Source: Bdellovibrionales bacterium (GTDB taxonomy: Bacteria > Bdellovibrionota > Bdellovibrionia > Bdellovibrionales > UBA1609). From it: a stretch of 64,000 nucleotides of DNA. This document shows positions 33,356-41,500 of the stretch, in pieces. The position numbers and the translations under genes were made by a program. The stretch lies in assembly GCA_019637855.1 (NCBI GenBank), contig JAHBUX010000004.1, positions 1 to 64,000 of the forward strand. Direction: 5' to 3'. Positions within the stretch are counted from its first letter, which is position 1, and each line of letters begins with the position of its first letter. The notes under the pieces were generated by a model. The model had not been told where the DNA came from and made no database searches. It saw nothing but the letters and a program-made list of their open reading frames with translations.

Positions 33356-34849
33356 TTAGCTGTCGACCCGGCAAGAGAGGGGCAGGGCAATCTCCTCCAA
33401 CGCCTTACCCTCAGCGTCGATACCATAAATCCACTCTACGATGGCGGCACCGATCATTAAAACAGCCGCCGCAGCGTAGCCGTAAAAAATCGCGTAACGT
33501 GAGCCACTGCCGATCAACTCACCAAAAAGATACGGCGCCACTATGCCGCCTGCCCCCGTTCCCAGCGCAAAGAAGAAAGCGATGGCGAGACCGCGTGTTT
33601 CGAGTGGGAATATCTCACTCACCGTCAAATACGCCGAACTGGCTGCCGCCGAAGCGAAAAAGAAAATCACACTCCATAGCGCTGTCTGCGTGGTAGCTGT
33701 TAAGTATCCTTCCGCAAAAAGATATCCGGTGATCGCCAGCAACACCGCGGACATCGCATAGGTCCCAGAGATCATAATGCGGCGACCGACGGTATCGAAG
33801 AAATGTCCCAGCAGCAGCGGACCGAGGAAGTTTCCGATCGCAAAGGGCAAAAGATATAGCCCTGTGTCCATGGCCGGCACATTGTAGAAATTGGTGAGAA
33901 CAAGTGCGTAGGTAAAGAAAATCGCGTTATATAAAAAAGCTTGCGAAGTCATCAGTGCTAAACCGAGAAAAGACTGTCGGCGATAACGCGTGAATACCGT
34001 GCGCGCGATTTCGGTAAAGCTCACTGGTCCACGCGGATGCACCTCGATCGAATAGCTAGGCGCGGGCAATGGCTTCCCCGTCTCCGCGACGGCAATCTTC
34101 TCCACCCCACTGACAATCTCCTCAGCCTGCCTGGGATCGCCGTGAATCATCAACCAGCGCGGACTTTCCGGAACGTGTTTGCGCAACGCCAGAATTCCGA
34201 TGCCAATAAGCCCGCCCACAGCGAAGCCCACACGCCAGCCGTGATCGACTTCGAAATATTTGGGATTTAGAATCACCAGTGTCGAAAGTGAACCCAAAGC
34301 TGCGCCCAACCAATAAGATCCGTTGATAATCAAATCCACGCGGCCGCGCACGCGCGCCGGGATCAACTCATCCACCGCCGAATTGATTGCCGAGTATTCG
34401 CCGCCGATCCCGGCCCCAGTGATGAAACGGAAAAATAAAAAACTCCAGATATCCCAAGCAAAAGCACTTAGCAGACAGCCAGTCAGGTAAACGGCCAAAG
34501 TGATGAAGAAAAGTTTTTTGCGCCCCAAGGAATCGGTGAGTCTGCCGAAGATCAAAGCTCCAACGACGGCACCTGACACATAGGCTGAACCTAAAAGTCC
34601 AATCTGCGCCGGCGAGAACCCCATAGAGGCAGGATCTTCCAACACTCCACTGATGGCACCCCCCAGGGTGACTTCGAGACCATCGAGAATCCAGGTGATT
34701 CCGAGGGCAAATACGACCATCCAATGAAAGCGCGTCCAAGGCAGGCGATCCATGCGAGCAGGAATCTGACTGCGAAAAGAATTCAGCGCCGCGGGACGAT
34801 TTTGTACGCTGTCACCTGATGAGGTGACCGGTGTTCGTTGATTCGTCAT
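33356..34849 (-). CDS. MFS transporter, sugar-porter-like
   Basis: 497 residues from the ATG at 34849; a longer frame to 34972 would overlap the kinase gene. About 12 spans with the signature FGRLTDSLGRKKLF between helices 2 and 3 and HVPESPRWLM in the long central loop, both typical of the sugar porter/SV2-type branch. The protein lies between the kinase gene (32-nt gap) and the GH3 glucosidase, so a sugar or glycoside substrate is plausible. Confidence 0.85.
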   Translation of the reverse strand: MTNQRTPVTSSGDSVQNRPAALNSFRSQIPARMDRLPWTRFHWMVVFALGITWILDGLEVTLGGAISGVLEDPASMGFSPAQIGLLGSAYVSGAVVGALIFGRLTDSLGRKKLFFITLAVYLTGCLLSAFAWDIWSFLFFRFITGAGIGGEYSAINSAVDELIPARVRGRVDLIINGSYWLGAALGSLSTLVILNPKYFEVDHGWRVGFAVGGLIGIGILALRKHVPESPRWLMIHGDPRQAEEIVSGVEKIAVAETGKPLPAPSYSIEVHPRGPVSFTEIARTVFTRYRRQSFLGLALMTSQAFLYNAIFFTYALVLTNFYNVPAMDTGLYLLPFAIGNFLGPLLLGHFFDTVGRRIMISGTYAMSAVLLAITGYLFAEGYLTATTQTALWSVIFFFASAAASSAYLTVSEIFPLETRGLAIAFFFALGTGAGGIVAPYLFGELIGSGSRYAIFYGYAAAAVLMIGAAIVEWIYGIDAEGKALEEIALPLSCRVDS

Positions 34850-34881
34850 AGAGTTGAAGACTATCGCAATGACCGTGCCAC

Positions 34882-36237
34882 TTAAACGAACTGAACTTTT
34901 ATGATCGTGGCACCTGGGCTCGATTCGATGGCCAGCTGCCAACCGTACTTCTCGCAAAGAGCTTGCACCCAAGCTAAACCGAGCCCTGAACTACGATGCC
35001 CCGAACGCCGAGCATCGCCGCGATTAAATGGACTACCTAAATGCTTGAGGACTTCTTCAGGAATGCCAGTTCCTTGGTCTTCAACACTCAGACCGAAACG
35101 GGAAACACGGCACACCACCTCTTTGTCCGAGTAATTGAGCGCGTTGCTCAAAAGATTGCCCACCAACTGGCGCACATGGTCCGGAAGCGCGAACACCTGC
35201 ACCTCCCCTTCAAGCACAACACGTAAGCGGCCGGCCGCCGCGGCCTTATGATCGCCCGCCGCTTGCTGCACAACCTCTGAAAGCTTCACCGCATAGATCT
35301 CAATGGGCTGGGCCGGATTCGAGCTCAACACACTCCACTGCAAATAGTCGTTGATCAGGCGCGTGAGCCGATCGATCTCGGTCTGTGCACCCGATCCCAA
35401 CTCTTTCACCTTCGGCATATCTTGGGCACGCTTCAAATCCTCAAGATAGTTGCGCAAAACGGTCAACGGCGTCTTGAGTTCATGCGTGAGAATGGCGGTC
35501 TGCGCATGGAAAGAACGCGTGTAACCTTCCAGCTTCTTTAAGAAGGCTTCGATCTCCGCGCATAAGAGTTCGAACTCATCGCGCGTGTCTTTGCGCTGGG
35601 CCAAACGCGCAATTTCCGGTCCGACAACAAATCCCGTCAGCGACTGCCCCAGCTTGCGCTCCAGCTGCTGCGACATAGATTGCAATTCAAGCGTGACCGC
35701 GCGCAAAGGGCGAAACAACACCATCGAGCTCACATAAGCGGCCGCCACCAGAAGGGCGAACACAAACAGAGTGAAAAGCACAAAGCGCGAATTGATGAGC
35801 ATAAAGCGATTCAACCACCCTGGCCCAAGCAGCGCCCCAACCTGCACAACCAGACGACTGCGCTTGATATTCAGTACGCGCACAGCTTGATTGTGCACCT
35901 CATAGGTCTGGTGGATCTCATCCTTGTCGAACTTCAGCGGAAACTCCAAAGCGGTGAAGTTTTGCGCCAGCACTTTGCCATCGATGGCGTAGACATTGAT
36001 AATATGATCAACTCGCTCTTCGCCCAATAGATCGCTGATCAGATCATCGGTCGACTCCAAATTTTGAATCATGTTCAGAGACAAGCCTGAAGCCAGAAGT
36101 GAAGAAGCGATAGTCTCTAGACGTTGATCGACCAGACGCAACCGCTCATTCTCAAAGAACAAAACCTGTAGGGTGCTAACCACCACTATGGTCACAATCA
36201 AAAAGCCTAAGACGATAAGGAAGAACTTACGTCTCAA
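34882..36237 (-). CDS. Sensor histidine kinase with periplasmic domain
   Basis: 451 residues from a TTG at 36237, overlapping the response-regulator stop by 11 nt. Two membrane helices (about 5-25 and 140-165) enclose a periplasmic domain; a HAMP-like linker follows. The phosphoacceptor box ILTHELKTPLTVLRN has His 252; ATPase motifs are LLSNALNYS (N), VEDQGTGIPEE (G1) and SSGLGLAWVQAL (G2). It phosphorylates the OmpR-type regulator encoded just upstream. Co-transcription with a sugar porter suggests a sugar-type signal. Confidence 0.9.
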   Translation of the reverse strand: MRRKFFLIVLGFLIVTIVVVSTLQVLFFENERLRLVDQRLETIASSLLASGLSLNMIQNLESTDDLISDLLGEERVDHIINVYAIDGKVLAQNFTALEFPLKFDKDEIHQTYEVHNQAVRVLNIKRSRLVVQVGALLGPGWLNRFMLINSRFVLFTLFVFALLVAAAYVSSMVLFRPLRAVTLELQSMSQQLERKLGQSLTGFVVGPEIARLAQRKDTRDEFELLCAEIEAFLKKLEGYTRSFHAQTAILTHELKTPLTVLRNYLEDLKRAQDMPKVKELGSGAQTEIDRLTRLINDYLQWSVLSSNPAQPIEIYAVKLSEVVQQAAGDHKAAAAGRLRVVLEGEVQVFALPDHVRQLVGNLLSNALNYSDKEVVCRVSRFGLSVEDQGTGIPEEVLKHLGSPFNRGDARRSGHRSSGLGLAWVQALCEKYGWQLAIESSPGATIIKVQFV

Positions 36238-36913
36238 TCCAGTAGCCCATATTGCGCTTGCTCTCGATGCGCACATCGGCGCCGGCTTCCTCCAGCTTGC
36301 GCCGCAGATTCTTAATGGTGGTTTCAACCACATTGGATTCGGTCATACGTTCGATCTCCCAAACACGATCCAGAATTTGAAAGCGATTGTACACTCGACC
36401 GGGACTATCCATCAGCAGACTGAGCAACTGAAACTCTTTGCGTGTCAGATCCAAGCGCGCGGATGCCACTGTGGCGTTTTGAGTTTTCAAATCCAAAACC
36501 AAATTGCCCAGCGCGCGCACAGCCGCATTCTCGGCCCGTCCCGAGCGCCTTACCACCAAACGCAGACGAGCCGTAAGTTCATCTAGGGAAAATGGTTTAG
36601 ACAAATACTCATCGGCACCGGCATCGATCACGCGGGCTTTTTCCGAAGGCATATCGAGCGAAGAAAGAATCAAAATACCCGCATCGGGATAACGCGATTT
36701 GAGCGCGGGAATCAATGTAGCCCCATCGTCCCTGCCCAGCATTCGATCGAGGATGATGACTCTGGGCGCTTGGCCTTGTAGAGCCATAAAGGTTTGCGTC
36801 TCTTCGATACTGGCGCATACGTCCAACGTGTAACCTTCGCGGCCTAGGGCCTCGCGCATGTACTGGGATAGGCGTGGGTCGTCTTCGACGAGGAGTAGCT
36901 GCATGCCACCCAA
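36227..36913 (-). CDS. OmpR-family response regulator
   Basis: 228 residues. Receiver domain at 1-120 with LLVEDDPRL, phospho-acceptor Asp 56 in VIILDRMLG and LSKPF; winged-helix DNA-binding domain at about 130-228 (LTRKEFQLLSLLMDSPGRV, TTIKNLRRKLEEAG). Start: the TTG at 36913 is preceded by AAGGAG at 7-nt spacing; the ATG at 36904 has a poorer site. Partner of the overlapping kinase gene. Confidence 0.92.
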   Translation of the reverse strand: MGGMQLLLVEDDPRLSQYMREALGREGYTLDVCASIEETQTFMALQGQAPRVIILDRMLGRDDGATLIPALKSRYPDAGILILSSLDMPSEKARVIDAGADEYLSKPFSLDELTARLRLVVRRSGRAENAAVRALGNLVLDLKTQNATVASARLDLTRKEFQLLSLLMDSPGRVYNRFQILDRVWEIERMTESNVVETTIKNLRRKLEEAGADVRIESKRNMGYWIET

Positions 36914-36940
36914 GATAGTGCTCCTTGATTTAGGAGTCTA

Positions 36941-36976
36941 GAAAGGAAAAGGCGGCCCTCTTACCAAGGCCGCCTT
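36941..36976 (-). terminator. Rho-independent terminator
   Basis: On the minus strand AAGGCGGCC and GGCCGCCTT form a 9-bp stem with a 10-nt loop, followed by TTCCTTT. It lies between the small Lys-rich secreted protein gene and the response-regulator gene and ends transcription of the former. Confidence 0.8.
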
Positions 36977-37000
36977 TGAGAACACAAGATCCGCTAGGGA

Positions 37001-37198
37001 CTACTTGCCTTCTTCTTTTTTCTTTTTGGTCGTGTGGGCTTTTTTAGCCTTCATGTCTTTTTTGGCCGCGTGATCAGCATGCTCAGCGGGAGCGGCGGCA
37101 GCAGGTTGCTCAGTGGCGGGGGCGACAGGTTGAGCAGCTTCGTTAGCGAAAGCAGAAAGACCGAAAGCGAACAAAGTAGCCAGCATTACGTTTTTCAT
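37001..37198 (-). CDS. Small Ala/Lys-rich secreted protein
   Basis: 65 residues with a signal peptide (ending AFANE) and a low-complexity mature part rich in Ala, Pro and Lys with His-Ala repeats (EHADHAAKKDMKAKKAH). Composition resembles acid-shock-type or histone-like small periplasmic proteins, but no homology is claimed. Good ribosome-binding site (AAGGAGA) and its own terminator. Confidence 0.65.
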   Translation of the reverse strand: MKNVMLATLFAFGLSAFANEAAQPVAPATEQPAAAAPAEHADHAAKKDMKAKKAHTTKKKKEEGK

Positions 37199-37376
37199 GA
37201 TTCTCCTTTATGGCACACCGGAGTGCACCTGTGTTGAATACAAGCATAAGGTGGCTACATAGATCCAAGATGACGGGAAGATAGTTTTTTCTTTATTCCT
37301 GCTCGAAGTAATTCGAGCTGAGAGGTTCAGCGCCTCAAAAGGCAGCAGTTAAACCACGTGGCTCAGAGCAGCAGGA

Positions 37377-37673
37377 CTAAGCGCTAGCTTTCTTATGGGA
37401 GTGCAGCCATTGGCGAACAGACTGCAAATCATGAGTGGAGAGGGCGATGAAATCGAGCTTCAACGTGTATAAACCTTCGCTCAACGACGAAGGCTCGCAG
37501 CTCACCACCCGCACTTGCGGCGTAGTGATGCCAAGGGATTGGAAGATGTCGCTGGCAAAACAAAATTCATAAGCTTCAGGCAACGGCACCGGGCTATCGA
37601 TACGCAATCCGGACTCAGAAACTCCTGTCACTTGTAGCATGGACGTCGAAAGTGCTTTTTCACGCACGGGCAT
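37377..37673 (-). CDS. PilZ-like domain protein
   Basis: 98 residues resembling a PilZ barrel: GVSESGLRIDSP fits the DxSxxG strand-turn (with Val for Asp), followed by QVRVVSCEP and LKLDFIALS. The N-terminal RxxxR c-di-GMP motif is missing, so ligand binding is doubtful. Single gene, divergent from the cyclase-like gene at 37902. A hairpin (37300-37317, GCTCGAA-4-TTCGAGC) lies beyond its stop without a T-tract. Confidence 0.6.
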   Translation of the reverse strand: MPVREKALSTSMLQVTGVSESGLRIDSPVPLPEAYEFCFASDIFQSLGITTPQVRVVSCEPSSLSEGLYTLKLDFIALSTHDLQSVRQWLHSHKKASA

Positions 37674-37772
37674 TTCTCCTAAACGCAGCGCTGGCCATCC
37701 GAGCCAGGTGTCTCCATTTTAACGCGAAAACTTCCGGTTGAATCGTCCTTCATCACCTAGACCGGACGAAGG

Positions 37773-37790
37773 CCTGTCTCATAGTGAGAT
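37773..37790. promoter_or_regulatory. Palindrome shared with 24984, candidate enhancer site
   Basis: CCTGTCTCATAGTGAGAT contains TCTCA-TAG-TGAGA centred at 37783, about 82 bp upstream of the -12 element at 37865. The first ten bases are identical to the palindrome upstream of the unknown gene at 24867. The right half is less complete than in that copy. Confidence 0.45.
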
Positions 37791-37851
37791 GTAGATCCTA
37801 TACGCACTGTCGTCTCGCTAACGCCCGTCAGCCCACCAAAGCCGCAATGCC

Positions 37852-37867
37852 CGGCCCCACCTTTGCA
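37852..37867 (+). promoter_or_regulatory. Candidate sigma-54 promoter (-24/-12)
   Basis: CGGCCCCACCTTTGCA has GG (37853-37854) and GC (37865-37866) exactly 10 bases apart with TTGCA at -12. The predicted transcript would start near 37878, 24 bases before the cyclase-like ATG and just ahead of its GGGGG ribosome-binding site. The -24 half is only partly conserved. Confidence 0.55.
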
Positions 37868-37901
37868 ATCTCATATATCGATTGAGCTTCATGGGGGTCG
37901 C

Positions 37902-38588
37902 ATGAAACTGAAGCTTGGCTGGTTACCGGCCAAACTTAACGATTTGATCGAACGCGGTGAGGAAAGCTTGCCCGAGCGCCGGATCTTCGCGCGTGCCGTG
38001 GTCGGATCGGTCTATTTCAAAGGCGAAAATGAAGCCATGGCAGATCTGACCGTGCGCCTGGCCACTGAGTACGGCATGGTCGTCCTTAAAAGAGACAACA
38101 AAGACATTCAGTTCCTGGTGAACTACTTCGAAACTGCCAATTGGCCATTAAACTTAATTTGTTTTTTTGAAGCCTTGATGCAGCAAACCTCCGGGCGCGC
38201 ACGAGGCGCGGTCAGCCAGGGCCCAGCCACGCTCACCCACGACGATAATCGCGGATTCCAGCTAGAGAGCGCCGAGTCCGAACTGGCGCCTCGACTCGCA
38301 CGCGTGGCCATGCCCGGCCAAATGGTTCTAACCTCGAAAGTCTGGCACGCTTTGGCGGATGCTCTTGAGGGTTGGACGAGCGCCAGCGTGCTTCATGAGT
38401 TGGCCGGCTTCTCGGCCCCAGTGCCCACGTTGCATCTGCATTCGCGCCTGGCACACGCACGCAAGTGCGCTGCCTGCTCTAGCTCTCTAGAAGTTAAACA
38501 AACAGCGGAGGGATATATCTTTGTGGCCTGCAGTCAAGGTCATGAACAGATCCCCGAGCTGCCTATCAAACTTAAGCGCGCCGCCTAA
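37902..38588 (+). CDS. Degenerate class III cyclase-like protein with Cys-rich tail
   Basis: 228 residues from the ATG at 37902 after GGGGGTCG. The middle region matches class III nucleotide-cyclase sequence: FLVNYFETANWPLNLICFF resembles the dimerisation segment, RARGAVSQGPATL resembles the GxxxGP strand, and ELAPRLARVAMPGQMVLTS resembles the AARL-xx-A-PGxIxVS block. The metal-binding Asp residues and the GDG motif are not present, so catalysis is unlikely. The C-terminus has CAACSS and a later Cys and His (VACSQGH), a zinc-ribbon-like arrangement. It could be a signalling or DNA-binding scaffold; function unknown. Confidence 0.6.
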   Translation: MKLKLGWLPAKLNDLIERGEESLPERRIFARAVVGSVYFKGENEAMADLTVRLATEYGMVVLKRDNKDIQFLVNYFETANWPLNLICFFEALMQQTSGRARGAVSQGPATLTHDDNRGFQLESAESELAPRLARVAMPGQMVLTSKVWHALADALEGWTSASVLHELAGFSAPVPTLHLHSRLAHARKCAACSSSLEVKQTAEGYIFVACSQGHEQIPELPIKLKRAA

Positions 38589-39319
38589 CGAGCCAGCGCT
38601 GCCACCACAGCGCCCTTCTTGGCGCAAACCGCAGTCACTCCACAAATCGCCACTTTGAAATGATCGGCCACGCGCCTTAAAAAACCGCGACTGAGCTGCG
38701 AGTCCAAACGTACATTGACGTTCACGTTACGAATATCGCCGGCAGAATTCACAGCCACCACCACGTTCTCGCCATTCTCGCGCAAAAAGGCAGGCCCGCC
38801 TGAATCCCCCTGGCATAAAATCGCTCCATCTTTTGACGCCGACAGAATGTGGTCCTCATCCATACCGATCACTTGCGTGAGTCCCATGCGCAGCTGTCCC
38901 GGTTGTCCGCCGGGATGTGTACACCCAAAGCCGGCAAAGAAAATGCGGCTACCATGGCGCAAGCCCGAGCCGATCACGCCAAACTCGGCATCCTTGATGT
39001 CTCGAGTGGTGAGCGCCACCGCCACATCGTGCTCTTTGTTTTTGTAGTCGCGACTTGAGGTGAACTTCACCTCGTAGCGCTCTCCTTTATAAATAAAAAA
39101 AGAGTTTTTCAAATCTGCGCAGTGAGCCGCGGAGAGAACTACCCGCGGACCAATGATTGTACCGGTGCAAACCTCACGCTCCGACTGCAGGCGCACGATC
39201 TCCGGAAAGGCTTTGTGCAGATTATCCGGTAGATCCTTTGTGGCACCGATGACGGCGCCGGCTTGTAAACTCCAAGTCAGCAGGGCGACTGCCGGCCAAA
39301 GACGTGAATTGTGTGACAT
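38585..39319 (-). CDS. Trypsin-like (S1) secreted serine protease
   Basis: 244 residues with a signal peptide (ending QAGA). The catalytic triad is visible: LSAAHC (His), EHDVAVAL (Asp) and CQGDSGGPAF (Ser). Extra Cys pairs (CTGTI/SAAHC, FGCTH) fit disulfides. It probably acts outside the cytoplasm on proteins of self or prey. The stop interlocks with the convergent cyclase-like gene over 4 nt. Confidence 0.88.
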   Translation of the reverse strand: MSHNSRLWPAVALLTWSLQAGAVIGATKDLPDNLHKAFPEIVRLQSEREVCTGTIIGPRVVLSAAHCADLKNSFFIYKGERYEVKFTSSRDYKNKEHDVAVALTTRDIKDAEFGVIGSGLRHGSRIFFAGFGCTHPGGQPGQLRMGLTQVIGMDEDHILSASKDGAILCQGDSGGPAFLRENGENVVVAVNSAGDIRNVNVNVRLDSQLSRGFLRRVADHFKVAICGVTAVCAKKGAVVAALAR

Positions 39320-39378
39320 GCTTTGACCGTAAACGAGAACGCGCGGTGACGGAACGGGCCTAACACACGTGGTTTAGA

Positions 39379-40575
39379 TTATTTTTTGCGGCGTTTTTTT
39401 CCAGCCTTGCCGCTGGCTTTCTTCGCGGTGGTCTTATCCGGCTCGGAGGACTGGGCTTCGGACTCGATATCTTCTTTCAAACTCGATAACTGCTTTTCAG
39501 AAACAGCGCCAGGATAGGTCGGCCCTTTGTAAACTACAGGCGGTGTGACAGACGCAGGACCTTTGGCCTTCTTCTTCAGAATCAACTGTGTTTGTACGGC
39601 TTCCGCCTCTTGATCAGAGAACGTAAATTCCGCTCTTAAGGGAACCGTGTCGCCCAACGCAGCTTCAACCTCAGAGGGATTAAGCTCTGGAAATTGCTCA
39701 TACAAATTGATCGGCTCAGCCACAATCAGAGATAGATTTTTAAACCAAAAGTTATCTAGAGATCTCTTAACAGTTTTCTTTGTGCCTTTAACTGAACCGC
39801 CACTCATTGCGGCTTTAAAGTTCCACTTCCGCACGTCTTTAAAGGCGGGGTTCTTGACCGAAGTCTTGGTGTCACCGGCATAAACCACGGGCCATTCGCT
39901 CTCGCTGTGTGGACGGAAAAGCCGCGGCATCTCACGGTCTGGGTTTTTAACCTCTTGCAAATCGAGAGCATTCAAAACAAACATGCGCCGATTCGGTTTT
40001 AAGAAAAAAGTGGCTACGCCATAATCTTTTGTTTCAGTACGCATAACTATGGGTCGCTGAGTGCAACTCTCACGCAGCTCGCCATTCTTATCAACGTGAG
40101 CTATTTGATTGTCGCGCCAAATGAACCCAAAGCGATTCCTTTTTCCCGCAGAATTTTTAAACCAGCCGCGGCAGACCTTTTCGTTTAGCCTTTTTTCGAG
40201 GATATTAGCCATCACGTTCACGGAGGTTTCGCCATTTTCGTTGAACTCGATGTCTTGCAAAACCGTGATATCAGCTGTGGCGATCACGCTAGCCACCCGG
40301 TCCACATCGTACTTAAACGAACCCTTCTTCAGCTTCCACGAAACAATATTCAAACGATCTTTGGAGTTCGAGTAGTCTTCGCTGCCATCCGTACGGTGCG
40401 TGGTCACCTTGAAGTCTTCATCGCTTTCCAACAATGCCTCTTCAGCCGGTTCCCGCCTCTCTTTCTTGGTTTTTTTGCTCTTGCTCGCAGCCGTGCCGCC
40501 CGTTGCAGGAGCATCGGCGGCTTGAACTTGCAGAGCCATCGTAAAAATGGAGATGAAAGCGATCAAAGTGTGCAC
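39379..40575 (-). CDS. Secreted EEP (DNase I-like) fold protein, probably degenerate
   Basis: 398 residues with a signal peptide (ending QVQAAD), a Lys-rich linker and a Lys-rich tail (SGKAGKKRRKK). The segment LNIVSWKLKKGSFKYDVDRVASVIATADITVLQDIEF follows the opening of endonuclease/exonuclease/phosphatase domains, but the usual N and QE residues read differently (WKLKK, QDIE), and later metal-site motifs are hard to find. It may be a diverged nuclease or a binding protein. Confidence 0.55.
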   Translation of the reverse strand: MHTLIAFISIFTMALQVQAADAPATGGTAASKSKKTKKERREPAEEALLESDEDFKVTTHRTDGSEDYSNSKDRLNIVSWKLKKGSFKYDVDRVASVIATADITVLQDIEFNENGETSVNVMANILEKRLNEKVCRGWFKNSAGKRNRFGFIWRDNQIAHVDKNGELRESCTQRPIVMRTETKDYGVATFFLKPNRRMFVLNALDLQEVKNPDREMPRLFRPHSESEWPVVYAGDTKTSVKNPAFKDVRKWNFKAAMSGGSVKGTKKTVKRSLDNFWFKNLSLIVAEPINLYEQFPELNPSEVEAALGDTVPLRAEFTFSDQEAEAVQTQLILKKKAKGPASVTPPVVYKGPTYPGAVSEKQLSSLKEDIESEAQSSEPDKTTAKKASGKAGKKRRKK

Positions 40576-40678
40576 GTCTCTTTATCGGTCCCGTGCACAA
40601 CGCTCTTTACAAAAGGGCACCTAGGCCAAGGACCGTTTTCCAGTGCAACTGTCCGTCAACCCAAACAAGGAGAAAAAT

Positions 40679-41056
40679 ATGCTGCCTACGGTCTCACCAA
40701 GTCTCGGTGGAGTTCCCTATCCTTACGACATCCGCTTCGCGGATTGTGAGAACTCGCCAGCCACGCGCACGTATATTGAGGAATATCTCGAGCGCATGGC
40801 CCATTTTTATGACCGTATCACTTATGGACGCGTCACGGTTCGCATACCGCACAAACATGGGGGAGTTCGCTTTTTCCATATTCACGTGCAACTCGATGTG
40901 CCCGGACGCCGACTGGCCGTCAGCCGAGAGCCCGAGGCGAACGAGAAACACACCGACATCCGTCTCGCGATTCGCGACGCCTTTCATAAGATGACGCGAC
41001 AGCTGGAGGACTTTGTTAAAACCCGCAACGAAAGCAAACGGAAAGGGGTCGCTTAA
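40679..41056 (+). CDS. HPF/RaiA-family ribosome hibernation factor
   Basis: 125 residues from the ATG at 40679 (AAGGAGA upstream). The short-HPF fold is recognisable: FADCENSPATRTYIEEYLERM, FFHIHVQLDVPGRRLAVSRE and DIRLAIRDAFHKMTRQLEDF, matching the beta-alpha layout of HPF/YfiA, which binds the 30S decoding centre in stationary phase. It ends after the core domain, so it is not the long dimerising form. Confidence 0.8.
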   Translation: MLPTVSPSLGGVPYPYDIRFADCENSPATRTYIEEYLERMAHFYDRITYGRVTVRIPHKHGGVRFFHIHVQLDVPGRRLAVSREPEANEKHTDIRLAIRDAFHKMTRQLEDFVKTRNESKRKGVA

Positions 41057-41106
41057 AAGCTTGAGCGGCTGTTGACAGCGGCTCGGATTCGCCAACTAAT
41101 GAGTAT

Positions 41107-41478
41107 ATGAAGATGCGCCAAGTTCCCGGCGAATACTCCATTGGGCGCTACGAGCCCAACACGGATTTCAAGCCGCTGTTCAGCCGAAGCTTTTGTTCTA
41201 TCACCCGTACACCTGATGAAGTGACGATCGTTTGCGAAAGCGATCTTCTGCCACAGGGATTTGCCAAGCGAGAGGACGGTTGGGCTTGCCTGCAGGTGGA
41301 AGGCATCATGGATTTCAATCTCACCGGAGTTCTCTCCAAAATCGCAGGTACACTGGCCGGTGCGGAGGTCAGTATCTTCGCCATCTCCACTTTCGATACC
41401 GATTATGTATTGGTAAAAGCCGCCACCCTGGAGAAGGCCCGCCACGCGCTAACCGAAAACGGCATTGCTTTACGCTGA
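41107..41478 (+). CDS. ACT-domain protein
   Basis: 123 residues with two ACT-like halves; the second (FNLTGVLSKIAGTLAGAEVSIFAISTFDTDYVLV) is a clear ACT fold, which binds amino acids as a regulatory domain. The layout matches a stand-alone ACT protein group (COG3603-like) of unknown role, related to the CASTOR type. Follows the HPF gene after 50 bases. Confidence 0.8.
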   Translation: MKMRQVPGEYSIGRYEPNTDFKPLFSRSFCSITRTPDEVTIVCESDLLPQGFAKREDGWACLQVEGIMDFNLTGVLSKIAGTLAGAEVSIFAISTFDTDYVLVKAATLEKARHALTENGIALR

Positions 41479-41500
41479 AAACCGGCTGAGCAGCCTGTCC

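Noticed and set aside
37300-37317. Hairpin GCTCGAA-GTAA-TTCGAGC as a terminator
   Set aside because: Neither strand has a T-run after the stem.
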